In this document: positions 7,175 to 14,309 of the stretch, piece by piece
How the letters are laid out: each line of letters opens with the position of its first letter
Position numbering within the stretch: position 1 is the first letter of the stretch
NCBI GenBank assembly: GCA_019312705.1
Contig: JAFDCW010000049.1
Coordinates: 1-22,050 of the forward strand
Source: Deltaproteobacteria bacterium
GTDB taxonomy: Bacteria > Myxococcota > Polyangia > Polyangiales > B10-G4
DNA length: 22,050 nucleotides
Direction of reading: 5' to 3'
Notes under the pieces: model-generated
Seen by the model: the letters and a program-made list of their open reading frames with translations, nothing else
Databases searched by the model: none
What the model was told of the DNA's origin: nothing
Translations under genes and position numbers: made by a program

Positions 7175-7199
7175 CCCAGAGCGGGCCCCGCCGTAGCTT
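7171..7199 (+). promoter_or_regulatory. Candidate sigma-70-type promoter of purM
   Basis: TTGACC (7171-7176), 17-nt spacer, TAGCTT (7194-7199). The ATG of purM begins 8 nt after the end of the -10, so the transcript would start at or next to the start codon (leaderless). Confidence 0.5.
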
Positions 7200-7206
7200 C
7201 GCGCCC

Positions 7207-8262
7207 ATGGCGGGAATGACCTACCGCGGCGCAGGCGTCGACATCGAAGCTGGCGAGTCCCTCGTCGAGCGAATCAAGCCGCTCGCGGCTGCAACACGCA
7301 TCCCTGAGGTGCTCAGCTCCATCGGAGGATTCGCGGGGCTCTGCGGGCTCCCCAAGGGCCTCGAAGAGCCCATCTTGGTGTCCGGAACCGACGGGGTCGG
7401 TACCAAGCTCAAGGTCGCGTTTGCGACAGGGGTGCACGACACCGTGGGAATCGACCTAGTCGCCATGTGCGTCAACGACGTGCTCACGACCGGGGCCCGG
7501 CCGCTCTTCTTCCTCGACTACTTCGCCACCGGCAGCGTCGACGTCGAGGTCGGCGCGGCGGTCGTCCGGGGCATCGCCGAGGGCTGTAAGCAATCCGGCT
7601 GCGCTCTCCTCGGCGGCGAGACCGCCGAGCTCCCGGGCTTCTATGCGGACGGAGAGTACGACCTCGCCGGCTTCGCAGTCGGTGTGGTCGACAAGAAGAA
7701 GCTGGTCGACCCGGCGAGGGTCGAGGCGGGGGATGTGATCCTCGGCGTCGCTTCGAGCGGCCTGCACAGCAACGGCTTCAGCCTCGCGCGCAAGGCGCTC
7801 CTCGAGGGGGCCGGCCTCGACCTCGACGCCCACGTCGAGAGCCTCGGCGACACCCTCGGCCGAACGCTTTTGACGCCCACACGCATCTACGCCGAGGCCG
7901 TCGAAAAAGCCCTCGCCATCGATGACGGCGACGCGGTGCACGCTCTCTGCCACGTAACCGGCGGCGGCCTCCCGGGCAACCTGCCCCGGGTCCTCCCCGA
8001 CGGGCTCGGCGCCGACGTGCAAACGGAGGAGGTCCCCACCCTGCCCATCTTTGGCCTCGTTCGCGACGCCGGCGGCGTCGCCGAAGATGAGATGCGGCGC
8101 ACGTTCAACATGGGCGTGGGCCTAGTCATCGTGGTGAACGAGGCGCGCGCTGAGCAGGTCCGCGCCGCCGCCGCCGGTGCGGGCGATACTGTCTTCACCC
8201 TCGGACGCGTCGAAGCGGCCGCCGGGGCGACTGGCGAGGCGCGGGTGCGTTACAGGTCGTGA
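7207..8262 (+). CDS. purM: Phosphoribosylformylglycinamidine cyclo-ligase (AIR synthetase)
   Basis: 351 residues, close to the usual length of about 345. It converts FGAM to aminoimidazole ribonucleotide with ATP, a step of de novo purine synthesis. Family motifs in order are TYRGAGVDIEAG, the glycine-rich VSGTDGVGTKLK, GIDLVAMCVNDVL, LLGGETAELPGFY, SGLHSNGFSLAR, HVTGGGLPGNLPR and FNMGVGLVIVV. The ATG at 7207 is chosen because the domain begins immediately after it and a TTGACC-N17-TAGCTT promoter lies just upstream. An in-frame ATG nine bases later is an alternative. A longer upstream frame has no protein character. The stop codon overlaps the purN start as GTGA, so the two are translationally coupled. 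Confidence 0.96.
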   Translation: MAGMTYRGAGVDIEAGESLVERIKPLAAATRIPEVLSSIGGFAGLCGLPKGLEEPILVSGTDGVGTKLKVAFATGVHDTVGIDLVAMCVNDVLTTGARPLFFLDYFATGSVDVEVGAAVVRGIAEGCKQSGCALLGGETAELPGFYADGEYDLAGFAVGVVDKKKLVDPARVEAGDVILGVASSGLHSNGFSLARKALLEGAGLDLDAHVESLGDTLGRTLLTPTRIYAEAVEKALAIDDGDAVHALCHVTGGGLPGNLPRVLPDGLGADVQTEEVPTLPIFGLVRDAGGVAEDEMRRTFNMGVGLVIVVNEARAEQVRAAAAGAGDTVFTLGRVEAAAGATGEARVRYRS

Positions 8263-8909
8263 GCGCGCCCCTCCTCGACGTCGCCGTCCTCGCCTCCGGC
8301 CGGGGTTCGAACCTTGCGGCACTGCTCGAGGCGACCCGAGCCGGGACGTGCCGAGCCCGCATCGTAGGCCTCATCTCAGACAACCCGGACGCCGGAGCCC
8401 TCGCCATCGCAGAAGAGGCCGGCATCGAGGTCACCGTCGTCGAACGGTCGAGCTTCCCCACGCGAGCGCTATGGGACGAAGGCATTCGGGACGCCGTCCA
8501 GGCGCTGCGCCCGAAGCTGGTCGTCCTCGCCGGTTTCATGCGCATCGTCGGCCCCGCGATCCTGGGCGCCTTCCCCGACCGCATCATCAACATTCACCCC
8601 TCCCTGCTCCCGGCGTTCCCCGGGCTGCACGCCCCCCAACAAGCCATCGACGCCGGGGTGAGTGTCACGGGGTGCACCGTGCATCGGGTGGACGAGGGCG
8701 TGGACACGGGGGCCATCCTCGCCCAGGGCGCCGTCGTGGTCTTGCCGACGGACGACGCCGATAGGCTGCACGCGCGGCTTCAGCGCATCGAACATCATCT
8801 CCTCCCGGCCGTGGTCAACATGCTGGCAGGCGGTGACGCGAGCCCCGCGAACCCCGAGGCTGACCTCATCTCGCTGCTGCCCGCGGCTTCTTTGGTAAGC
8901 GGGCGGTGA
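8259..8909 (+). CDS. purN: Phosphoribosylglycinamide formyltransferase
   Basis: 216 residues. It transfers the formyl group of 10-formyltetrahydrofolate to GAR in purine synthesis. The phosphate-binding VLASGRGSNLAALL is at 10-23. The catalytic residues align as N111 and H113 in INIHPSLLPAFPG and D149 in VDEGVDTGAIL, matching Asn106/His108/Asp144 of the E. coli enzyme. The start is the GTG at 8259, whose GTGA overlaps the purM stop. The purN stop in turn overlaps the GTG of the following oxidoreductase. No anomalies. Confidence 0.95.
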   Translation: MSAPLLDVAVLASGRGSNLAALLEATRAGTCRARIVGLISDNPDAGALAIAEEAGIEVTVVERSSFPTRALWDEGIRDAVQALRPKLVVLAGFMRIVGPAILGAFPDRIINIHPSLLPAFPGLHAPQQAIDAGVSVTGCTVHRVDEGVDTGAILAQGAVVVLPTDDADRLHARLQRIEHHLLPAVVNMLAGGDASPANPEADLISLLPAASLVSGR

Positions 8910-10438
8910 GCGGCAACTACTTCGACGCCGTCGTCTTGGGAGCACGCATCGGCCCCCTCGTCTGTGCCGGACTGCTCGCCAAGCGCGGCTTCCGCGTCCT
9001 GGTCGTCGCAGGGGACGAAGCTCCCGCGAGCTACACCGTGGGCGCCTTTCAACTTCCCCGAGAGCCGTTCACCTTCCTCGGGGCCCAGACGCCCATCGCC
9101 CGGCGGATATTCGCCGAACTGGGCCTGCAGCAGAGCTTTCGACGGCGCGCCCGAACCATCGATCCGCCCTTCGGCCTCGCAATGCCCGGCCACCGATTCG
9201 ATGTGCCCGCCGACCAAGGCGCCCTCGAGCGAGAGATCGAACGGGAATTCCCGAACGTGAAGCGGCCCATCGCCGACTTCTTCCGCCACATCGAAGAGGA
9301 GAACGCGAGCCTCGACAGCTTCTTCGGCCGAGACCTGCCCTGGGCGGCACACGGTTTCATGGAACGCCGAGAGCTCGCCCGAGCGGCGGCGCATCTGCCG
9401 TTCGACAAAGTCGGAGAGAACCTCGACCCCCTCGGAGACCTGCCCACGAACCACCCTTTCCGGCAGGCGGCGCTCATCCCGGTGCACTCGGCGAGCCACC
9501 TCGATTGCCACCCGGCGAACGCCCTGATGCGGTCCCGACTCTTCGCCAGCTGGCGGCGCAGTCCGGCTATTTTTGACGGCGGCTGGGCCGGACTGCGAGG
9601 GCTCCTCATCGACAAGATTCGCGCGTGCGGGGGCGAGGTTCGCGAACGCGAAAAGACGAGCCGGGTGCTCACCACGCGAACCACCGCCAAGGGAGTGCTG
9701 CTCTCGAACAGCGACGAGCCGGTGGGCGCAGGCTTCGTGATCAGCGGTCGCCCCCTCTCGCGCGCCCTCCGGCTCTTCGAAGACCGCCGCTCTTTCGAAC
9801 ACATCTTCGAGACCCACGGAGAGCCCCGGGCGCGCTTCTACCGCTACACCCTGAACGTGGTACTGCCCCGGGAAGCCGTCCCCTCGGGGCTTGCCCGAGA
9901 CACCTTCTACCTGCGCTCTTGCGACAACGAACTTTGGGGCGACAACCTCCTTCGGATCCAGCGCACCGACGTCGGATCGGACGCTCACCGCGCCCTCGTC
10001 GTCGAGGCCCTGCTGCCCCGCCGGGGGGTCGAGGAGGTGTCCGGCTACCTCGATGGCGCCCGGGAGCACATCATCTCGTCCCTCTCCGACCTGATGCCGT
10101 TCATGCGGGAGGCCTGCGTCCTGGTCGACTCCCCCCATGACGGCCGGCCACCGAGCGGCCCCGATGGCGAAGACCTCGAGGTCGAGGAGCCCTGGGCCCG
10201 GGGGCCCCGATCGATGCGCGCGATTCACGGCTACCCGGTTCCGGGCACCCTCGGTATCGGGGGACTACCCCAAAAAACCCCAGTCCGGCGCTTCCTCGTA
10301 TGCAGCGAGCAGGTGCTCCCGGGCCTCGGGGAGGAGGGCGAGCTCCTGACCGCGTGGAGCGCGGCTCGCTTCGTCACCCGGGCCGACAAGAGAAAAGAGC
10401 GTATGCGCCGCGGACTGTGGACGAAGGCCGAGCTTTGA
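8906..10438 (+). CDS. Divergent phytoene-dehydrogenase-like FAD/NAD(P)-binding protein
   Basis: 510 residues. The N-terminus FDAVVLGARIGPLVCAGLLA then KRGFRVLVV is a Rossmann beta-alpha-beta unit. The loop reads G12-A-R-I-G16-P instead of the usual GxGxxG, so the second glycine is an arginine. Later features fit a phytoene desaturase/protoporphyrinogen oxidase-like fold: FDGGWAGLRGLLIDKI followed by CGGEVREREKTSRV (the 'GG...L...L...GG' FAD region) and a C-terminal YPVPGTLGIGGLPQKTP then EQVLPGLGEEGELLTAWSAA, which would be the FAD-closing segment. Substrate unknown. Nothing else carotenoid-related is in the window. The GTG start overlaps the purN stop by GTGA, so it is probably co-expressed with purM and purN, an unexpected pairing with purine synthesis. 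Confidence 0.75.
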   Translation: MSGNYFDAVVLGARIGPLVCAGLLAKRGFRVLVVAGDEAPASYTVGAFQLPREPFTFLGAQTPIARRIFAELGLQQSFRRRARTIDPPFGLAMPGHRFDVPADQGALEREIEREFPNVKRPIADFFRHIEEENASLDSFFGRDLPWAAHGFMERRELARAAAHLPFDKVGENLDPLGDLPTNHPFRQAALIPVHSASHLDCHPANALMRSRLFASWRRSPAIFDGGWAGLRGLLIDKIRACGGEVREREKTSRVLTTRTTAKGVLLSNSDEPVGAGFVISGRPLSRALRLFEDRRSFEHIFETHGEPRARFYRYTLNVVLPREAVPSGLARDTFYLRSCDNELWGDNLLRIQRTDVGSDAHRALVVEALLPRRGVEEVSGYLDGAREHIISSLSDLMPFMREACVLVDSPHDGRPPSGPDGEDLEVEEPWARGPRSMRAIHGYPVPGTLGIGGLPQKTPVRRFLVCSEQVLPGLGEEGELLTAWSAARFVTRADKRKERMRRGLWTKAEL

Positions 10439-10452
10439 GGGCCGAGTTTTTG

Positions 10453-10458
10453 TAGTAT
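10453..10458 (+). promoter_or_regulatory. -10-like hexamer before pilT
   Basis: TAGTAT ends 6 nt before the ATG of pilT. The 26-nt gap after the previous gene has no Shine-Dalgarno sequence. A TTGAGG lies only 12 nt upstream, too close for a normal -35. Consistent with a leaderless start but unproven. Confidence 0.3.
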
Positions 10459-10464
10459 CGGGCC

Positions 10465-11442
10465 ATGCAAGAGGAACGCCCCCGCATCACCCTCCACCAG
10501 CTTCTCCGTGTGATGATCGAGCGTGGGGCCTCCGACCTTCACGTGACGGCGGGGAAGGAGAATGAGCTCGACCTCTCCTTCGGCGTCAAGGGTTTGAGCC
10601 GTTTCCGCGCCAACGCGTATATGCAACGCGGCGCGGTCGCGGGCGCGTTCCGAGCCATCCCTTTCAAGATCGCGACCTTTGCCGATCTCGGACTACCGGG
10701 CATCGTGCAGGAGCTCTGCGGACTGCCCCGGGGGCTGGTCCTCGTCACCGGGCCGACCGGCTCGGGCAAGTCGACGACCCTCGCGTCGATGGTCGACAAG
10801 ATCAACTCGGAGACGCGGCAACACATCCTCACCATCGAAGACCCCATCGAGTTCCTGCACCCGAACAAGCTCTGCGTAGTGAACCAGCGCGAGATCGGCA
10901 TGGACACGGAGAGCTTCGGCAAAGCTCTCAAGTATGTGCTCCGCCAGGATCCGGATGTCGTTCTCGTCGGCGAGATGCGTGACCTCGAGACCATTCAATC
11001 AGCGCTGACCATCAGCGAGACCGGCCACCTGGTTTTTGCGACGCTGCATACGAACGGCGCCATCCAGTCCATCAACCGAATCATCGACGTCTTTCCTCCG
11101 CATCAGCAGTCGCAGGTGCGCGCCCAGCTCTCGTTCGTGCTGCAAGCGGTGGTCAGCCAGATCCTGGTTCCCCGTTGCGATTCGCCCGGACGGGCGATGG
11201 CCTGCGAAATTATGATCCCCAACGCCGCGATTCGGAACCTCATGCGGGAGGACAAGGTCCACCAGATCTACTCCGCGATGCAGACCGGCCAGGGGCGGAG
11301 CGGCATGCAGACGATGAACCAGTCGCTCCACCAGCTCTACGCCCAGGGCATGCTCTCGATCGAAGAGGCCCTCGGTCGCTCGGCGGAGCCCATCGAACTT
11401 CAGAGCATGATCGAGCACAGCCCACCGACGGCGCGCAGCTGA
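10465..11442 (+). CDS. pilT: Type IV pilus retraction ATPase PilT, N-terminal domain shortened
   Basis: 325 residues. PilT is the hexameric cytoplasmic ATPase that powers pilus retraction and twitching. The ATPase core is complete: Walker A GPTGSGKST (96-104), Asp box TIEDPIE (123-129), Walker B DPDVVLVGEMRD (162-173), His box TGHLVFATLHTN (186-197) and the AIRNLMRE element (255-262), whose counterpart AIRNLIRE is needed for retraction. The N-terminal PAS-like domain is abnormal. HQLLRVMIERGASDLHVTAG (11-30) runs straight into KENELDLSFGVKGLSRFR. Full-length homologues recalled from myxobacteria have about 40 residues between these two blocks (the 'PP.LR.DG.' strand and the following helices). 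Remaining spacing is normal. This could be a true variant, a retraction-defective paralogue or an assembly deletion. Confidence 0.9.
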   Translation: MQEERPRITLHQLLRVMIERGASDLHVTAGKENELDLSFGVKGLSRFRANAYMQRGAVAGAFRAIPFKIATFADLGLPGIVQELCGLPRGLVLVTGPTGSGKSTTLASMVDKINSETRQHILTIEDPIEFLHPNKLCVVNQREIGMDTESFGKALKYVLRQDPDVVLVGEMRDLETIQSALTISETGHLVFATLHTNGAIQSINRIIDVFPPHQQSQVRAQLSFVLQAVVSQILVPRCDSPGRAMACEIMIPNAAIRNLMREDKVHQIYSAMQTGQGRSGMQTMNQSLHQLYAQGMLSIEEALGRSAEPIELQSMIEHSPPTARS

Positions 11443-11549
11443 CCTCGCGCTACATGTACGCACGTGCCTACATGAACCCCCGAGAAGGCGAACCCGCGCC
11501 TTGACGCGGTTCGGGGCCTGCCGCCAAGATTTCCCTAGGGAATACCCAA

Positions 11550-12563
11550 ATGGAACGCCTCTTCACGATGGCGACGTTAGTCGCGCTGGTGCTTGGCACC
11601 TGGACGCCCTCCGCGGGTGCCCAGAGCGCCAGCGAGCGTCGTGCGGCCGGCAACGCATACAACCGCGCCAGCGCAGCCTATCTCGCCGAGGACTGGACCG
11701 GAGCCGCCCGGTGGTTCGAGACCGCCCACCGCCTCGCCCCGAACCCCGCCGCCCTCACCCAGGCCGTGCGTGCCCACAAGCTCGCCGGCAACGACCTTCG
11801 CGCCGCCACCCTCTCCCTGCGAATCCTCGCCAGCTACCAAGAAGACGAGCAAGCGGCGGCGACGGCCCGTGAAGTATTGACCGGGAGCCGCGGCCGCTTC
11901 GTGCGCGTCGACGTGACTTGCGAGCAGTGCGCCGTCGAGCTCGACGGAACGGTGCAGGAGCACCCTTCGTTTTTCGTGAGCCCCGGGGAGGCCCACCAGG
12001 TCACCGCGAGCTTCTCGACGGGCCCCGTGTCCCAAAGCGTGCGCGGCCCCCGGGGAGCGCATCGGGAGCTCTCCTTCGAGGCCCCTGAGGCGCCCGAGCC
12101 CGTCGCCAGTGACGAGGTCGATGATCCGGCGGAAGTCGATGACGAGGCTGCAGCGGCAGCAGCAGCGGCAGCGGCGGCGGCAGCCGCGCAAGACGACGAC
12201 CCGAACACCTACCGTCAGCAGCAGAGCCCAGACGCCGGCGAATCCTCCGGGCTCTCCCCCATCTGGTTCATCGGAAGCGCCGTGCTGACCGCGGGAGCCG
12301 GAGCCTTCCTGGTGTGGTCCGCCGTCGATGCCCTCGACGGGGTCGATGCGTACGAGGCCGACCCAACGCCCGAAGGTCTCGCCGATGGGCAGAACAGGGA
12401 GCTGCGCACGAACATCATGATCGGCGTCACGGCGGGCCTCGGAGCCCTGACCGTAGCGCTCTTGATCTTCACCGATTGGAGCGGTGGGGACGAGCAGTCA
12501 GTGGAGTACGGCCTCGCGCCTCTCCCCGGCGGCGCAGCAGCGAGCCTACGAGGTCACTTCTGA
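11550..12563 (+). CDS. Exported TPR/PEGA-like protein with poly-Ala linker and two C-terminal membrane helices
   Basis: 337 residues. A signal peptide ends near AGAQS (residues 1-25). A helical TPR-like repeat region follows at about 30-110 (NAYNRASAAYLAEDWTGAA, WFETAHRLAPNPAAL). Next is a short beta domain with DVTCEQCAVELDGTVQ (121-136), of PEGA type and with two cysteines that could form a disulfide in the periplasm. Then come an acidic linker with a run of 14 alanines (200-213, coded at 12147-12188) and two predicted membrane helices (about 236-258 and 288-308). The last codons share one base with the ATG of the Ser/Thr kinase (TGATG), so the pair is probably co-translated. Upstream, TTGACG at 11501-11506 is a possible -35, but no good -10 follows. 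Function unknown; a sensor or scaffold partner of the kinase is an inference from coupling. Confidence 0.78.
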   Translation: MERLFTMATLVALVLGTWTPSAGAQSASERRAAGNAYNRASAAYLAEDWTGAARWFETAHRLAPNPAALTQAVRAHKLAGNDLRAATLSLRILASYQEDEQAAATAREVLTGSRGRFVRVDVTCEQCAVELDGTVQEHPSFFVSPGEAHQVTASFSTGPVSQSVRGPRGAHRELSFEAPEAPEPVASDEVDDPAEVDDEAAAAAAAAAAAAAAQDDDPNTYRQQQSPDAGESSGLSPIWFIGSAVLTAGAGAFLVWSAVDALDGVDAYEADPTPEGLADGQNRELRTNIMIGVTAGLGALTVALLIFTDWSGGDEQSVEYGLAPLPGGAAASLRGHF

Positions 12564-14257
12564 TGGGTCAGCCCAGCCCGGCCGGCGATCCGATGTCCCT
12601 CGCGGGGCAACGCCTCGGACGCTACGAGGTGCTGACGCAGCTCGCGTCCGGGGGTATGGCGACGGTCTACGTCGCCCGGGCTCAGGGCGTCGCGGGTTTC
12701 GAACGTCTGGTCGCGGTGAAGGTCATGCACCCGCACATGGCCCACGAGGAGGAGTTCATCTCCATGTTCCTCGATGAAGCCCGCCTGGCCGCTCTGATTC
12801 GCCATCCAAACGTGGTGCCGACCCTGGACATCTCGGACACCGATGGCCGCGGGTTCTACCTCGTCATGGACTACGTCGAGGGCGACCACCTCGGTGCGCT
12901 GCTACGCGCTGCGGTGGTCAACGGAGGGCGCCTCGACCCGGGGGTGGCGGTCCGTATCATGATGGACGCCCTGGCGGGCCTCGGCGCCGCTCATACCCTC
13001 ACCGGTGGTGACGGACAGCCCCTGCGCCTCGTCCACCGCGACATCTCCCCCCACAACATCATGGTCGGCGCCGACGGGGTCGCGCGACTGACGGACTTCG
13101 GAGTGGCCAAGGCCGACGTGCGCCTCTCCTCGACCCGCGAAGGACAGTTCAAAGGCAAGCTCGGCTACATGGCGCCAGAGCACGCGTCGACGGGCCTCGC
13201 AGATCAGCGCTCAGATCTCTTCTCGATGGGCATCGTGCTCTGGGAGTGCCTGGCCTCCAAGCGCCTCTTCCGCGGCGAGAACAACGCCGCCACCCTGAGC
13301 AAGGTGCTCAACATGCCGGTGCCGGCACTCGCCGACATCGCCCCCGAGCTCGGGGTCTTCGACCCCGTCCTGAGCCGAGCCCTCGCGCGCCCCCCGGAAG
13401 AGCGGTTCGAGTCCGCCGACGACTTTCTCGAGGCCCTCGAAGCGGCGGCGCGGGCGGGAGACCAGGCCCCGGCGAGCGCGCGCCTCGTCGCCGCGGCGGT
13501 GCAGGAACAGCTCGGCGAGAAGCTCGAAACGGAGCGAGCCCGGATTCGCGAAGCCATCGCGACTTACGGCACGAGCTCTCTGGCCGAGACGCCGCTGCCG
13601 CGCCCCTCCGATGGTTCGGCGTCGGCGAAGTACCTGAAGGGCACCGTCGAGACGGGCCCCGCAGAGACGATGGCGTCCAGCCCGGCCGCGCGGGCCGCAC
13701 AGATCGGAACGGGAACCGGGACGGGGGTCGGTGCCGACGCCGAGCCAGGAGCGGCCAAACGCTCAGGGTGGCTGATCCCAACCGTGCTCCTGGTCTTGGT
13801 GCTCGGACTCGGAGCGGGAGCCTTTGCGTTCCTGAGCATGGCTGAGGACGAACCCGTGCAGACCCCCGGAGCGAGCTTCGAAGTCCTTACAGGGCGTGAA
13901 ATTACTGAAGAAGGCTCCCCAACGTCCGCGCCGAACGGGCCCACGGGAGCGACCGAAGGGGCGGAAACGGCGGCGGCACGCGGTTCGGCCTCAGGTACCG
14001 ACCCTGGCCCGGCCACGGAGATTGATGGGTTGGCCGCCGAGAACGTGCCCCAGACGGCCGAAGGCGACCCGGACGACGGGTCCGAGGAGCCCGGGGAGAC
14101 GGCCGCGGCCCCCCGCCGAGACCGCGGACGGCGCGGGCAGATGGCCCGCATGGTCCGCATGGCCCCGGCAGGGACCGCCGACCCCCCCCCGCCCACGGGC
14201 ACGATGGAACCGTCGGGGACCGGCGGCGACCTGATCGCCAACCCCTACACCCAGTGA
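12563..14257 (+). CDS. Transmembrane eukaryotic-like Ser/Thr protein kinase
   Basis: 564 residues. The kinase domain spans about 21-290: glycine loop LASGGMATVY (28-37), ATP lysine K53 in VAVKV, helix-C Glu in FLDEARLAALIRHPN (E72), catalytic loop HRDISPHN (158-165, Asp160, Asn165), DFG (178-180), and activation segment ending GYMAPEH (APE 204-206). The lysine of the common HRDLKPEN loop is Ser here, a variant common in myxobacterial kinases. A single transmembrane helix lies at about 402-425, followed by an extracytoplasmic Pro/Gly/Glu-rich tail with RRGQMARMVRMAP and a terminal NPYTQ. No PEGA or PASTA sensor domain is present. The ATG at 12563 overlaps the stop of the TPR protein by 1 nt. 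Its position between pilT and pilC suggests, but does not prove, a link to pilus control. Confidence 0.9.
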   Translation: MGQPSPAGDPMSLAGQRLGRYEVLTQLASGGMATVYVARAQGVAGFERLVAVKVMHPHMAHEEEFISMFLDEARLAALIRHPNVVPTLDISDTDGRGFYLVMDYVEGDHLGALLRAAVVNGGRLDPGVAVRIMMDALAGLGAAHTLTGGDGQPLRLVHRDISPHNIMVGADGVARLTDFGVAKADVRLSSTREGQFKGKLGYMAPEHASTGLADQRSDLFSMGIVLWECLASKRLFRGENNAATLSKVLNMPVPALADIAPELGVFDPVLSRALARPPEERFESADDFLEALEAAARAGDQAPASARLVAAAVQEQLGEKLETERARIREAIATYGTSSLAETPLPRPSDGSASAKYLKGTVETGPAETMASSPAARAAQIGTGTGTGVGADAEPGAAKRSGWLIPTVLLVLVLGLGAGAFAFLSMAEDEPVQTPGASFEVLTGREITEEGSPTSAPNGPTGATEGAETAAARGSASGTDPGPATEIDGLAAENVPQTAEGDPDDGSEEPGETAAAPRRDRGRRGQMARMVRMAPAGTADPPPPTGTMEPSGTGGDLIANPYTQ

Positions 14258-14270
14258 ACGCACACGGCTT

Positions 14271-14300
14271 TTGACCCCGTTCGGGTCCTTCGCATAGGAT
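14271..14300 (+). promoter_or_regulatory. Candidate sigma-70-type promoter of pilC
   Basis: TTGACC (14271-14276), 18-nt spacer, TAGGAT (14295-14300), 9 nt before the pilC ATG. It occupies the 52-nt gap after the kinase gene, so pilC can be transcribed separately from the kinase pair. Confidence 0.5.
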
Positions 14301-14309
14301 CGGGGGCTG

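Noticed and set aside
8795..10228. 477-codon minus-strand open frame opposite the FAD oxidoreductase
   Set aside because: No domain character; the plus strand is coupled to purN and shows a Rossmann fold.
12147..12188. GC-rich triplet repeat as a mobile or phase-variable tract
   Set aside because: It codes a plain poly-Ala linker with mixed codons (GCT, GCA, GCG, GCC), so slippage is unlikely to be favoured.
13034..13058. Ser instead of Lys in the HRDxKP loop as a sign of a dead kinase
   Set aside because: HRDISPxN is a common variant in myxobacterial kinases, and Lys53, Asp160, Asn165 and DFG are all present.
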